A stretch of DNA of 64,000 nucleotides from RYN-133 sp036497285 (GTDB lineage: Bacteria > Actinomycetota > Actinomycetes > Mycobacteriales > Jatrophihabitantaceae): the NCBI GenBank assembly GCA_036497285.1, contig DASXJR010000062.1, forward strand, positions 1-64,000, in the 5' to 3' direction. A model generated the notes under the pieces. It did not search any database, was not told the origin of the DNA, and saw nothing but the letters and a program-made list of their open reading frames with translations. Numbering within the stretch: the first letter of the stretch is position 1; the number at the start of each line of letters is the position of its first letter. Of this stretch, positions 44,158-53,081 are shown piece after piece. The translations under genes and the position numbers were made by a program.

Positions 44158-44201
44158 GGACGTCTCGGTGCCGGACGGGCGCAATCCGTAAGGTGCCAGA
44201 T

Positions 44202-44843
44202 GTGATTCATGTCCTGGCGAATCCGATCTCTCCGGACACCCTGCTCAGCAATTTCGGTCTGGCCGGCCTGGCCGTGATCCTCTTCGCTGAGTGCGGGCTG
44301 TTGATCGGTTTCTTCCTGCCCGGGGACACCATCCTGCTGGCGGCCGGCATCTCACTCGCGATCGGGACGATCAAGACCCCGCTCGGCTGGTACCTGGTGA
44401 TCGCCCCCATCGCCGCCATCCTCGGCAACCTGGTCGGTTACTGGATCGGGTATCGCGCCGGCCCGAAGGTGTTCGACCGGCCCAACTCCAAACTGTTCCG
44501 GCCCGAGTACGTGACCCGCGCGCACGCGTTCTTCGAGCGCTGGGGGGTGCTGACGATCCTCATCGCCAGGTTCGTGCCGATCGTCCGCACCGTCGCGACC
44601 GTCATGGCCGGAACCGGAAAGATGCGGTTCTCGCTGTACGCGATCGTCTCCGTCATCGGCGGCGTCATCTGGGCCGACGGTGTGCTGCTGATCGGGCATG
44701 CGCTCGGGCACGTCTCGTTCGTGCGCGACCACAAGAGCTACATCGACTACGCGATCGTGGCCGTGGTGATCCTGTCGTTCGTCCCTGCCCTGTACCACCT
44801 GGTGCAGAACCGTCGGCGGACGAAGGCGCGCAACGAGTCCTGA
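44202..44843 (+). CDS. DedA family membrane protein
   Basis: This 213-residue protein has the SNARE-associated/DedA domain: FAECGLLIGFFLPGDTILLAAG, GNLVGYWIGYRAGPK, HAFFERWGVLTILIARFVPIVRTVATVMAG (the conserved R-F-x-P-x-x-R motif) and GVIWADGVLLIGHALG. It is probably a proton-coupled lipid-carrier flippase or transporter. GTG at 44202 is chosen with AAGG upstream. A DedA gene next to fba is conserved in mycobacteria; here it is displaced by flagellar remnants and an epimerase gene. Confidence 0.9.
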   Translation: MIHVLANPISPDTLLSNFGLAGLAVILFAECGLLIGFFLPGDTILLAAGISLAIGTIKTPLGWYLVIAPIAAILGNLVGYWIGYRAGPKVFDRPNSKLFRPEYVTRAHAFFERWGVLTILIARFVPIVRTVATVMAGTGKMRFSLYAIVSVIGGVIWADGVLLIGHALGHVSFVRDHKSYIDYAIVAVVILSFVPALYHLVQNRRRTKARNES

Positions 44844-44858
44844 CGTCGGGGTCCTCGC

Positions 44859-44888
44859 GGAATCGCCACGCTTTCCAGGCGATTTCGT
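44859..44888. terminator. Bidirectional hairpin between convergent genes
   Basis: CGGAATCGCC (44859-44868) pairs with GGCGATTTCG (44879-44888) with one mismatch and a 10-base loop, between DedA and the small membrane protein gene. Confidence 0.55.
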
Positions 44889-44895
44889 GGGGTGA

Positions 44896-45162
44896 CTAGG
44901 AGCAGAACCGGTTCAGCCGGTCCGGCGGGCTCAGGTGAACGCCGAGGAAGTCGAAGTTGCACTTGTGCTGGTCGATGCGGTGCTCGATCGACGTGCGCTG
45001 TTGCCAGACGACGAAGACCAGCACGACCACGGCAACCGCCACGAAGACTCGGACAATGAGCTTGGTGATCAGCAGGCTGATGATCAGCCCGAGCACGATC
45101 AGCGCGATGATGATTCCGACGCCAAGTTTGGTGACGTCGCCTGCGTCCAGTGCCTCGACCAC
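44896..45162 (-). CDS. Small double-hydrophobic membrane protein
   Basis: This 88-residue protein has two adjacent hydrophobic helices (about 14-33 and 37-55, IIIALIVLGLIISLLITKL and FVAVAVVVLVFVVW). A polar C-terminus with two Cys follows (HKCNFDFLG, NRFCS). Start GTG at 45162. It is divergent from rnj with 22 bp between starts. No family recognised; membrane location is clear. Confidence 0.65.
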   Translation of the reverse strand: MVEALDAGDVTKLGVGIIIALIVLGLIISLLITKLIVRVFVAVAVVVLVFVVWQQRTSIEHRIDQHKCNFDFLGVHLSPPDRLNRFCS

Positions 45163-45172
45163 ACGTGGACGA

Positions 45173-45178
45173 TAGCCT
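45173..45178 (+). promoter_or_regulatory. Candidate -10 box of leaderless rnj promoter
   Basis: TAGCCT lies 6 bp before the GTG start of rnj at 45185, in the 22-bp divergent gap. Confidence 0.45.
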
Positions 45179-45184
45179 CAAGGC

Positions 45185-46870
45185 GTGGAAGCTCCTCCTG
45201 AAGTGCCCCCCGGCGGCCTGCGCGTCGTCGCCCTCGGCGGCATCAAGGAGATCGGCCGCAACATGACGATGTTCGAGTACCGCCCGGAGCGCGGGCCGAG
45301 CCGGTTGCTCGTCGTCGATTGCGGCATGTTGCTCGGCAAGACCAACTCACCCGGCGTGGACGTGACGCTGCCGGACTGGTCGTACTTCGACGAACGGCTC
45401 GGCGACATCGACGCAGTGGTGCTCACGCACGGCCACGAGGACCACATCGGCGCGCTGCCCTACCTGCTCAAGGCGCGGCGTGACGTGCCGGTGTACGGCT
45501 CGCGGCTGACGCTCGCGCTGGTGGCCGCCAAGCTCGAGCAGCACCGCATCCACAATCCTGATCTCCGCCAGGTGCGCGAGGGCGAACTGACCGACGTCGG
45601 GCCCTGGGGTCTGGAGTTCTTCGCCGTCAACCACTCGATCCCGGACGCGCTCGCCGTGGCGATCCGGGTCGGCGGGCAGACCGTGCTGCACACCGGCGAC
45701 TTCAAGATGGACCAGACGCCGCTCGACGGGCGCCTCACCGACCTGAACGGATTCGCGCGGCTCGGCGACGAGGGCGTCGATCTACTACTCGCCGACTCGA
45801 CCAACGCCGAGGTGGGCGGATTCATCCCGTCCGAGCGGCAGGTCGGGACAGTGGTGTCCGACGTGATCGCCAAGGCGCCCGGGCGGATCATCGTGGCCTG
45901 CTTCGCCTCGCACGTCCACCGCGTGCAGCAGGTGCTCGACGCCGCCCGCGCCAACGGACGCCAGGTCGCACTGGTCGGGCGGTCGATGGTGCGCAACATG
46001 ACGATCGCCCGTGAACTCGGGCTGCTGCACGTTCCCGACAATCTGCTGATCGACCTCAAGGTGGCCGAGGAGCTGCCCTCGCGGCGGGTGCTGTTGATCT
46101 CCACCGGGTCGCAGGGCGAGCCGCTGTCGGCGCTGTCGCGAATGGCCAACCGCGACCACCAGACGGTGCGGATCAGCACCGACGACACGATCCTGCTGGC
46201 GTCCTCGCTGATCCCGGGGAACGAGACCTCGGTCGGGCACGTGATCAACGGCCTGTCGCGGCTCGGGGCGACGGTGGTGCACAAGTCCACCGCGCTGGTG
46301 CACGTCTCCGGACACGCGCCGGCCGGCGAGCTGCGGTACCTGCTCAATGCGGTCCGTCCGGCCAACCACATGCCGGTGCACGGCGAGTGGCGGCACCTGC
46401 GGGCGCACGCCGAGATCGCCAAGTCTGTCGGCATCCCGCCCGAACGGATCATGCTGGCCGAGGACGGCACCGTGGTCGACCTCGTCGACGGGATGGCGTC
46501 GATCACCGGCCATATCCCGGTCGGCTACGTGTACGTGGACGGACTCGAGGTCGGCGACATCGGCGATGTCACGCTCAAGGACCGCCGCATCCTGGGCGAG
46601 GAGGGCTTCCTCTCGATCCTGGTGGCCGTGGACCTCGAGGCGGGCAAGGTCGTCTACGGGCCCGAGATCACGGCGCGCGGGTTCAGCGACGACCCGGCCG
46701 CGGTCGAGCCGATCCTGGCCGAGCTCGTGGAAGTCGTCGAACGTGCGCTGGTCGACGGCAACCGGGACGTGGACTCGCTGCAGCACCTGGTGCGGCGGAC
46801 GGTCGGACGTTGGGTCGACCGCGAGTACCGCCGCCGCCCGATGCTCATCCCCACCGTCGTCGAGGTCTGA
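45185..46870 (+). CDS. rnj: Ribonuclease J
   Basis: This 561-residue metallo-beta-lactamase/beta-CASP nuclease has HGHEDH (82-87) with the two-zinc ligands. LHTGDFKMD, LLADSTNAE, VACFASHVHRVQQVLDAA (beta-CASP A) and GSQGEPLSALSRMANRDH follow, along with the C-terminal VHVSGHA and MPVHGEWRHL. It carries 5'-3' exonuclease and endonuclease activity in mRNA turnover and rRNA maturation. Start GTG at 45185. Repeat B3 follows the stop. Confidence 0.97.
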   Translation: MEAPPEVPPGGLRVVALGGIKEIGRNMTMFEYRPERGPSRLLVVDCGMLLGKTNSPGVDVTLPDWSYFDERLGDIDAVVLTHGHEDHIGALPYLLKARRDVPVYGSRLTLALVAAKLEQHRIHNPDLRQVREGELTDVGPWGLEFFAVNHSIPDALAVAIRVGGQTVLHTGDFKMDQTPLDGRLTDLNGFARLGDEGVDLLLADSTNAEVGGFIPSERQVGTVVSDVIAKAPGRIIVACFASHVHRVQQVLDAARANGRQVALVGRSMVRNMTIARELGLLHVPDNLLIDLKVAEELPSRRVLLISTGSQGEPLSALSRMANRDHQTVRISTDDTILLASSLIPGNETSVGHVINGLSRLGATVVHKSTALVHVSGHAPAGELRYLLNAVRPANHMPVHGEWRHLRAHAEIAKSVGIPPERIMLAEDGTVVDLVDGMASITGHIPVGYVYVDGLEVGDIGDVTLKDRRILGEEGFLSILVAVDLEAGKVVYGPEITARGFSDDPAAVEPILAELVEVVERALVDGNRDVDSLQHLVRRTVGRWVDREYRRRPMLIPTVVEV

Positions 46871-46906
46871 CCGCGTCTGCCGCAGCCTGCTCGACCCGCT
46901 GGTGCG

Positions 46907-46978
46907 GATGAGTGGCGCATTTTGCGCGTGAGTGGCGCGATATCTCGCGCCACTCATGCCCGTATCCCGCCACTCATC
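46907..46978. repeat. Repeat family B, copy B3
   Basis: Outer arms GATGAGTGGCGC (46907-46918) and CGCCACTCATC (46968-46978) and the invariant inner arms (46929-46940, 46945-46956) follow the same nested order as B1 and B2. It lies between co-directional rnj and map, just upstream of the map promoter region. Confidence 0.9.
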
Positions 46979-47014
46979 GAGACCGGGGTTCGCGCCGCCC
47001 GGCACAATAGAGTG

Positions 47015-47887
47015 GTGACCGCCAGCACCGCTCCCCTGCGTCCCGGGACGATCAGCCCGCGCCGTCCGGTGCCGAGCAGCATCGCCCGTCCGCACTACGT
47101 CGACGCCCGGCCGGGCATCCCGGCCGACTACGACGACCCGATGGTCAAGGACGCCGACACCATCGCCCGCATGCGTGCGGCCGGCCGGATCGCCGCCGAT
47201 GCCATCGTCGAGGTGGGCAAGCACGTCGCGCCGGGCGTCACCACCGACGAACTCGACCGCATCGGGCACGAATTCATGATCAGCCGCGGCGCGTACCCGT
47301 CAACGCTCGGCTACAAGGGCTTTCCCAAGTCCTTGTGCACGAGCGTCAACGAGGTCATCTGCCACGGCATCCCCGACGACCGCCCGCTCGGCGACGGCGA
47401 CATCATCAAGGTCGACATCACGGCGTTCAAGGACGGCGTGCACGGCGACACCTGCGCGACGTTCTACGCCGGCAACGTCAGCCAGGAGGTCCGCGACCTC
47501 GGTGAACGCACCCGCGAGGCGATGCTGCGCGGGATCAACGCGATCCGCCCCGGCCGTCCGGTCAGCGTTATCGGACGCGTCATCGAGTCCTACGCCAAGC
47601 GCTTCGGCTACGGCGTGATCCGCGACTACACAGGCCACGGCGTCGGCCCGAGCTTCCACACCAGGCCGACGATCCTGCACTACGACGAGCCGCGCGCGAC
47701 TACCGAACTCGAGCCCGGGATGACCTTCACCGTCGAACCGATGCTCAGCCTCGGCGGCTACGAGTGGGAGTCGTGGGACGACGACTGGACGATCCTCACC
47801 AAGGACCGGTCGTGGGTCGCGCAGTGGGAGCACACCGTCGCGGTGACCGAGGACGGCGCCGACATCCTCACCCTGCCGAGTGCCTGA
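47015..47887 (+). CDS. map: Methionine aminopeptidase (housekeeping copy, with N-terminal extension)
   Basis: This 290-residue type I enzyme starts with a Pro-rich extension of about 40 residues (TISPRRPVPSSIARP). The SH3-ligand-like form is typical of actinobacterial MapB. The metal ligands are Asp in IIKVDITAFKDGVHGDT (two Asp), His in DYTGHGVGPSFH, Glu in FTVEPML and Glu in QWEHTVAVTEDG. It removes initiator Met. GTG at 47015 (or 47012) is the start, with CACAAT 6 bp upstream. Its stop overlaps the next gene by 8 bp. Confidence 0.95.
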   Translation: MTASTAPLRPGTISPRRPVPSSIARPHYVDARPGIPADYDDPMVKDADTIARMRAAGRIAADAIVEVGKHVAPGVTTDELDRIGHEFMISRGAYPSTLGYKGFPKSLCTSVNEVICHGIPDDRPLGDGDIIKVDITAFKDGVHGDTCATFYAGNVSQEVRDLGERTREAMLRGINAIRPGRPVSVIGRVIESYAKRFGYGVIRDYTGHGVGPSFHTRPTILHYDEPRATTELEPGMTFTVEPMLSLGGYEWESWDDDWTILTKDRSWVAQWEHTVAVTEDGADILTLPSA

Positions 47888-48881
47888 GGAGCTCAGCCCT
47901 TCCGAGCGCCGGCGACGTGACACTGCACCGATGCGGGAGCGGTTCTTGATCGGGTTCGCCGTCGCCGCACTCGCAGTCGGACTGGTCGGCATCTTCTCGC
48001 ACTACCACGCCCCCGGGTCCACGTACACGCTCGCGCTGAGCGCGTTCGCGACCTACCTCGGTATCGGCGCCGTATTAGCTGCGGTGCTGTTCGCGCTGCT
48101 TCGCACCCGTCTCGGCTGGGCGGGTTGTGCCGTCGCCATCGGCGTCGTCGTGTGGACGGTCGCGCTGCAGGTGCCCGCGTACGTCGCGCAGACCCTCCCG
48201 ACGCAAGGCACCGACGTAGTCGTCATGACCTCGAACCTCAAGGTGGGGGCGGCCGATCCGCACGCCGTCGTCGCAGCCGCCCGATCGCACCACGTCGACG
48301 TATTGATGCTCGAGGAGTTGACGCCCGGGATCCGCCGTGCGCTGCGCGGCGCGGGCCTGGACGAGTTTCTCCCGCACTCGGTCGCCGACCCACACGACGG
48401 CGGCGCCGGGACCGGGCTGTGGAGCCGTTACCCGCTGACCGATGCGAGCGTGCGCCGCGACCTCGGCTTCTCGTTCGTGACAGCGCGGACGAAGCTGCCC
48501 GGCGGCGAGACGACGCTCGCGGCGATCCACGTGTTCGGTCCGTACCCGCAGGCGCAGTTCCCCCGGTGGAACAGCGACATGCACGCCTATCCCGGTGTGC
48601 TCAGCGCGCTGCCGGGGCAGACCGTCCTCATCGGCGGAGACTTCAACGCGACGGGGGACGACGTCCAGTTCCGGACTGTGCTGGGCGACCGCTACCTCGA
48701 CGCAGCCGTACAGGCCGGCGCCGGCTACACGCCGACCTGGCCTGCCAACCGCTGGTATCCGCCGCTGATCACCATCGACCATGTGCTCACCCAGGGCGCG
48801 GTGGCCCGCTCGGCCGACACCGTGGAGATCGCCGGGTCGGACCACCGGGCGCTGATCGTGTCCGTCCGGATTCCGGGCTGA
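47880..48881 (+). CDS. Membrane-anchored endonuclease/exonuclease/phosphatase family protein
   Basis: This 333-residue protein has three N-terminal helices (about 24-40, 49-74, 80-98). An extracytoplasmic EEP domain follows with VMTSNLKVGAADP, VLMLEELTPG (Asn and Glu metal ligands), GLWSRYPL, LIGGDFNAT (catalytic Asp-Asn) and ITIDHVLTQG...GSDHRAL (His-Asp pair). It probably hydrolyses phosphodiester or nucleic acid outside the cell. Start GTG overlaps the end of map, so the pair is coupled. Confidence 0.86.
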   Translation: MPEELSPSERRRRDTAPMRERFLIGFAVAALAVGLVGIFSHYHAPGSTYTLALSAFATYLGIGAVLAAVLFALLRTRLGWAGCAVAIGVVVWTVALQVPAYVAQTLPTQGTDVVVMTSNLKVGAADPHAVVAAARSHHVDVLMLEELTPGIRRALRGAGLDEFLPHSVADPHDGGAGTGLWSRYPLTDASVRRDLGFSFVTARTKLPGGETTLAAIHVFGPYPQAQFPRWNSDMHAYPGVLSALPGQTVLIGGDFNATGDDVQFRTVLGDRYLDAAVQAGAGYTPTWPANRWYPPLITIDHVLTQGAVARSADTVEIAGSDHRALIVSVRIPG

Positions 48882-48925
48882 TACGACACTATTGCGAAAT
48901 CTGCGATCAGCCATAGATTCGCCGA

Positions 48926-48931
48926 TACAGT
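48926..48931 (+). promoter_or_regulatory. Candidate -10 box for the AAA ATPase gene
   Basis: TACAGT lies 6 bp before the GTG at 48938. It follows the TANNNT, short-spacing pattern of several other genes in the window. Confidence 0.4.
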
Positions 48932-48937
48932 CCGAGC

Positions 48938-50131
48938 GTGGATCCCGTTCGGAACCCCTATGCCCCCGGCGCGGGGCAGCGCCCGCCGGAACTGGCCGGC
49001 CGTGACACCGAGCTCGACGGCTTCGAGGTGGTGCTCGAGCGGATCGCGCGGTCACGCCCGGAACGCTCGATGGTGCTGATCGGGTTGCGCGGCGTCGGCA
49101 AGACCGTGCTGCTGAACGCGATGCGCAGCGCCGCGGTGCGTCGCGGGTGGGGCACCGGCAAGCTCGAGGCTCGTCCGGGGCAGTCGCTGCGTCGTCCGCT
49201 CGCCGCCGCGCTGCACCTGGCGGTGCGCGAACTGGCACACCCGCAGGACGCCGACGTGCGTCAGGTGCTCGGTGTGGTGAAGGCCTTCGCCCAACGTGAG
49301 CCCGCCGGCGCGAAGCCGACCAAGCAGCGGTGGTCGCCGGGCATCGACGTGCCGGCCGCGGTCGGACGGGCGGACTCGGGCGACACCGAGATCGATCTCG
49401 TCGAGCTCTTCTCGGACGTCGCAGGGCTGGCCGCCGACACCGGGCACGGTATTGCGGTCTTCATCGACGAGATGCAGGACATCGGTCCCGACGACGTCTC
49501 GGCGCTGTGCGCGGCGTGCCATGAGATCTCGCAGCAGGGCCTGCCGCTGGTGGTGGTCGGCGCCGGACTGCCGCATGTGCCGGCCGTCCTTTCCGCGGCC
49601 AAGTCGTACTCCGAGCGGCTGTTCCGGTTCGCACGAATCGACCGGCTCGAGCGAGCGGCCGCCGACGTCGCGCTGCAGGTACCGGCCCGCGAGGAGGGCG
49701 CGGAGTTCACCGACGACGCGCTCGCCGCGATGTACGCAGCCACCGGCGGCTATCCCTACTTCGTGCAGGCGTACGGCAAGGTGGCGTGGGACGTCGCGCC
49801 GCACTCGCCGATCACCGCCGACGACATCGCGGTCGCCGCACCCGTCGCCGAGAGCGAACTCGCGGTGGGATTCTTCGGCTCGAGGTACGAGCGGGCCACG
49901 CCGGGCGAACGCGAGTACCTACGGGCAATGGCCGAGGTGGCCGAGCCGGTGGCTCCGGACGAGCCGGTCGCGACCGCCGCGGTGGCTGAGGTGCTGGAGC
50001 GGTCGCCGCAGTCGGTGTCGCCGGCGCGCGATGCGCTGCTGAAGAAGGGCTTGATCTACTCGGGGCAGCGGGGCCGGATCGCGTTCACCGTTCCGCACTT
50101 CGGCCGCTACCTGCGCGAGCTCGAGGCTTAA
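48938..50131 (+). CDS. AAA+ ATPase with ORC/Cdc6-like architecture
   Basis: This 397-residue protein has LAGRDTELDGFEVVLERIA, Walker A GLRGVGKTVLL (about 50-60), Walker B GIAVFIDEMQDI (about 170-181) and a sensor-1-like region VVGAGLPHVP. A YPYFVQAYGKVAWD helix with Arg finger/sensor-2-type residues follows, then a C-terminal winged helix (VAEVLERSPQSVSPARDALLKKGLI). It resembles archaeal-type ATPases widespread in actinobacteria. The role is unknown; DNA or partner binding is likely. It stands alone and converges with trmH. Confidence 0.82.
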   Translation: MDPVRNPYAPGAGQRPPELAGRDTELDGFEVVLERIARSRPERSMVLIGLRGVGKTVLLNAMRSAAVRRGWGTGKLEARPGQSLRRPLAAALHLAVRELAHPQDADVRQVLGVVKAFAQREPAGAKPTKQRWSPGIDVPAAVGRADSGDTEIDLVELFSDVAGLAADTGHGIAVFIDEMQDIGPDDVSALCAACHEISQQGLPLVVVGAGLPHVPAVLSAAKSYSERLFRFARIDRLERAAADVALQVPAREEGAEFTDDALAAMYAATGGYPYFVQAYGKVAWDVAPHSPITADDIAVAAPVAESELAVGFFGSRYERATPGEREYLRAMAEVAEPVAPDEPVATAAVAEVLERSPQSVSPARDALLKKGLIYSGQRGRIAFTVPHFGRYLRELEA

Positions 50132-50748
50132 ATCACTGCGTGCTGGCGGATCCAGGTGTGCATCGCGATCCCTGCGGCGACGCCGGCGTTGATCGAGCGG
50201 GTCGAGCCGAACTGGGAGATCGACACCGTCAGTGCGGCAACCGCACGCGCCTCGTCGGACAGCCCCGTCCCCTCCTGCCCGAACAACAGCAGCGCGTGGC
50301 GCGGCAGCGTCGTGGTCTCGAGCGGCACTGCACCGGGCAGGTTGTCGACGGCCACCAGTGTGTAGCCCTGCTCGGACGCGTAGGCCGCCAGGTCAGCTGG
50401 GGTGTCCAGGTGGCGCACGTGCAAGTAGCGGTCGGTGACCATCGCACCGCGCCGATTCCAGCGCCGCCGTCCGACGATGATCACCTCGCGAGCCTGGAAG
50501 GCGTTCGCCGTGCGCACCACCGTCCCGATGTTCAGGTCGTGGCGCCAGTTCTCGATCGCCACGGCGAACTCGTGCCGCGTTGTGTCCAGGTCGGCCTTGA
50601 TCGCCTCGACCGTCCAGTACCGGTACCGGTCGGCGACGTTGCGGCGGTCGCCATGGCGCAGCAGGCCCGGGTCCATCCGCGGGTCGTCCGGCCAGGGCTG
50701 CGGGTGCGGCCCGACCCCGACGTCCGGACAGTGGTCAGTTTCGTCCAC
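50128..50748 (-). CDS. TrmH/SpoU-type RNA 2'-O-methyltransferase
   Basis: The SPOUT domain shows ENWRHDLNIGTVVRTANAFQ (motif 1), ALLLFGQEGTGLS (motif 2) and SISQFGSTRSINAGVAAGIAMH (motif 3, knot and SAM site). It methylates ribose in tRNA or rRNA. The conserved N-terminal block GPHPQPWPDDPR begins only about 10 codons after repeat A2, and no start lies between them. The nearest in-frame starts (GTG 50748, GTG 50790) are inside the repeat, or else translation begins at ATG 50676, dropping the block. It converges with the AAA ATPase gene. Confidence 0.9.
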   Translation of the reverse strand: MDETDHCPDVGVGPHPQPWPDDPRMDPGLLRHGDRRNVADRYRYWTVEAIKADLDTTRHEFAVAIENWRHDLNIGTVVRTANAFQAREVIIVGRRRWNRRGAMVTDRYLHVRHLDTPADLAAYASEQGYTLVAVDNLPGAVPLETTTLPRHALLLFGQEGTGLSDEARAVAALTVSISQFGSTRSINAGVAAGIAMHTWIRQHAVI

Positions 50749-50794
50749 AGTGGTTAGTTGTAACTGACCACTATCGCCGGAACTAACCACTGTC
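50727..50794. repeat. Repeat family A, copy A2 (overlaps the trmH-like start)
   Basis: This 68-bp core starts GACAGTGGTCAGTTTCGTC and ends AACTAACCACTGTC, with inner half-sites CAGTGGTTAGTTG and AACTGACCAC. It lies between pyrE and the SPOUT methylase gene, both on the minus strand, and overlaps the only upstream in-frame start codons of the latter. Confidence 0.85.
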
Positions 50795-50800
50795 GGCGCA

Positions 50801-51322
50801 TCAGGCGAGGCCGAGGTCGGCGAGGGTGTAGACCGAGCGCGCCTCGAAGCCCTCGGCCTCGATCGTGGCGAGGCCGCCGCGATCGGCGATCAGCGCGACG
50901 CCGGCGACGGTGGCGCCGGCTTCCTGTGCGGCCCGGGCGGCGGTCAGGGGTGAGTCCCCGGTCGTCGAGACGTCGTCGACGATCAGCACCCGGCGTCCCT
51001 CGACGGACGGGCCCTCGATCTGCTGCTGCATACCGTGCGCCTTCTGCGCCTTACGGACGAGGAACGCGTCCACCGCACCGCCGGACGCGTGCATCACCGC
51101 GCAGGCCACCGGGTCCGCGCCCAGAGTGAGCCCGCCGACCGCGTCGTAGTCCCAGTCGGACGTGAGCGAGCGCAGCGCGGCCCCGACCAGCGGGCCGGCG
51201 GTGCGGTGCAGCGAGATGCGCCGCAAGTCGAGGTAGTAGTCGGCCTCTTTGCCGGAGGACAGCGTGACCTTGCCGTGCACCACGGCGAGGTCCTTGATCA
51301 GATCGAGCAGTTGGTCAGCCAC
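50801..51322 (-). CDS. pyrE: Orotate phosphoribosyltransferase
   Basis: This 173-residue type I PRTase has FYVRKAQKAHG-like FLVRKAQKAHG, the PRPP-binding loop VLIVDDVSTTGDSPL and YYLDLRRISLHRTAGPLVG. It makes OMP from orotate in pyrimidine synthesis. It is shorter than enterobacterial PyrE but normal for actinobacteria. GTG start at 51322, 4 bp from the stop of an SDR gene. Confidence 0.96.
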   Translation of the reverse strand: MADQLLDLIKDLAVVHGKVTLSSGKEADYYLDLRRISLHRTAGPLVGAALRSLTSDWDYDAVGGLTLGADPVACAVMHASGGAVDAFLVRKAQKAHGMQQQIEGPSVEGRRVLIVDDVSTTGDSPLTAARAAQEAGATVAGVALIADRGGLATIEAEGFEARSVYTLADLGLA

Positions 51323-51325
51323 GGC

Positions 51326-52093
51326 TTAGAAGTTACGGCGGGCCATCACCCGCCGCAGCAACGGGCGGGGCACCAGCCGCGAAAGCGTCACCAGCCGCCG
51401 GTACTGCCGGCTCGGGATGCTGACCGGCTTGCCCTCGAACGCGTCGGCCAGGCCCTCGCGCACCACCGAAGCCGCGTCGAGCCACATCCGGTCGGGTACG
51501 TGCGACATGTCGGCGTGGGCGCGGTCGTGGAACTCGGTACGGGTGAAGCCCGGGCAGATCGCAGTCACGGTCACCCCGCTGCCGGTCAGCTGGACCGAGA
51601 GCGCCTCGCTGAACATCGTCACCCAGGCCTTGGACGCGGCATAGGTGGCGTTCGACCCACGCGGCACGAACGCAGACACCGACGAGACGTTGACGATGCG
51701 ACCCTGCCCGCGCGCGGTCATCACCCGTACTGCGGCGTGCGAGAGCCGCAGCACGGCCCGCACGTTGAGATCGAGCTGACGCTCCTCGTCGGCGAGGTCG
51801 GCGCTGCCGAACACCTTGTACATGCCGAATCCGGCGTTGTTCACCAGGACGTCGATGGGCGGGTCGCGGTCCTCGATCCGCTCGGCGACTGCGGTGCAGC
51901 CCTCGTCGGTGGTGAGGTCGGCGCCAATCAGCTTCACCTTGCGGCCGTGCCGCCGGGTCAGCTCGTCGCCGACCTGCTCGAGACGGTCGGTGTCACGCGC
52001 GACCAGGACGAGGTCGTAACCGTCCGCGGCCAACTGCCGCGCGAACTCGGCCCCGAGCCCCGCGGTCGCTCCGGTGACCAGAGCGGTCGGCAC
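51326..52093 (-). CDS. Short-chain dehydrogenase/reductase
   Basis: This 255-residue classical SDR has TGATAGLGAEFARQL (TGxxxGxG, about 8-15), LVNNAGFGMY, NVSSVSAF (catalytic Ser) and YAASKAW (YxxxK). ICPGFTRTEFHDRA follows. It uses NADP(H), judged from the Arg in LVLVARDTDRLE. The substrate is unknown. GTG at 52093 is chosen where homology begins. Only 4 bp from pyrE and 2 bp from the next membrane gene, so the three form one operon. Confidence 0.9.
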   Translation of the reverse strand: MPTALVTGATAGLGAEFARQLAADGYDLVLVARDTDRLEQVGDELTRRHGRKVKLIGADLTTDEGCTAVAERIEDRDPPIDVLVNNAGFGMYKVFGSADLADEERQLDLNVRAVLRLSHAAVRVMTARGQGRIVNVSSVSAFVPRGSNATYAASKAWVTMFSEALSVQLTGSGVTVTAICPGFTRTEFHDRAHADMSHVPDRMWLDAASVVREGLADAFEGKPVSIPSRQYRRLVTLSRLVPRPLLRRVMARRNF

Positions 52094-52095
52094 CG

Positions 52096-52935
52096 TCAGT
52101 CCGTGCTGCGGCGGGACTTGCTCGCCTTGGCGCGCGAGCGGGCCAGCTCGGCCCCCCGGGCCACGGCCTCGGCGTCGGCGCGGACCTTGGCCCGTGCCTT
52201 CGGCGCACCGGACGGGCGGACGGCTTCGTCCTTGGCCCGCTGCTGAGCCGCGCGGGCGGCGGCTGCCTGCCCGCCGCCCGGACCGCCCAGGCCGGGACGT
52301 TGCCGTCGCGGTCCGAACAGGCTGGGTCGCGGCTGGCCGCGCCGCTCCGGCGGCAGGGAGGCCTGCCGGCAGTCGCGGAAGTACTTCTGCGAGGGCGGCG
52401 GAACGAAGACCAGCAGGATCGCGGCGATCGCGGCGACCCCGACCACCACGCCGGCCACGTTGACCGCGGCGGGGAAGCCACTGATCGGCACGACGTAGAA
52501 CGGCAGGCTGGTGAACACCATCAGGATCAGCAGCGCCCACCGCGAACCGCTCGCCGAACGGGCCCGGCGGACGGCGAACACCAGCAGCGTCAGGGCGACG
52601 GCGATGACCAGGCCCATGACGAGCGTGCCTTGACGCAGCGAGTGCAGGTCCGCGTTGATCTGGTCGGCACCGTAGGGCGTCTTCTTCTTGTCCCCGGCCT
52701 TGTTGTTGGCGTTCACCAGGTATGAGGTGAGCGTCGAGGTCGAGCCGAGCAGCAGGAGGCCACGAGCCACCGACGCCACCGCGACAAGGATCATGGCCAG
52801 GCACGCGAGGTCGATCGTGCGCGGGGTCGGCAGCTGCTTGGGCATGTCGCTCGAGGCGGCCGCGCTGGTCTTGCGGAGCGACTTGCTCAGCGAGATGCGC
52901 GAACGCTCGTCGGTCGATGAGGTCGTGTCGCTCAC
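52096..52935 (-). CDS. Four-helix membrane protein with long basic C-terminal tail
   Basis: The 279-residue product starts at GTG 52935. It has helices at about 40-57 (LACLAMILVAVASVARGLLLL), 93-110, 119-138 and 144-164. A Pro/Arg/Ala-rich cytoplasmic tail of about 85 residues follows (FGPRRQRPGLGGPGGGQAAA, AELARSRAKASKSRR). It occupies the position of mycobacterial Rv0383c, between pyrE and clpB. Function unknown. A Glu-Thr-Ser-rich N-terminal 30 residues could be phosphorylated. Confidence 0.7.
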   Translation of the reverse strand: MSDTTSSTDERSRISLSKSLRKTSAAASSDMPKQLPTPRTIDLACLAMILVAVASVARGLLLLGSTSTLTSYLVNANNKAGDKKKTPYGADQINADLHSLRQGTLVMGLVIAVALTLLVFAVRRARSASGSRWALLILMVFTSLPFYVVPISGFPAAVNVAGVVVGVAAIAAILLVFVPPPSQKYFRDCRQASLPPERRGQPRPSLFGPRRQRPGLGGPGGGQAAAARAAQQRAKDEAVRPSGAPKARAKVRADAEAVARGAELARSRAKASKSRRSTD

Positions 52936-53081
52936 CGGCGCAGTGTACGTGGCGCGAGCGGCGCGCCGCCCACCGCGCACAGTTCGCCGCCGGGTCGGAC
53001 CCTGCGAGCCGGTGGACGGGCGGCGCGATGTCATAGAGTCGGGCACCACACGAACGACACCCGGCGAAGAGGCACCCTGCG

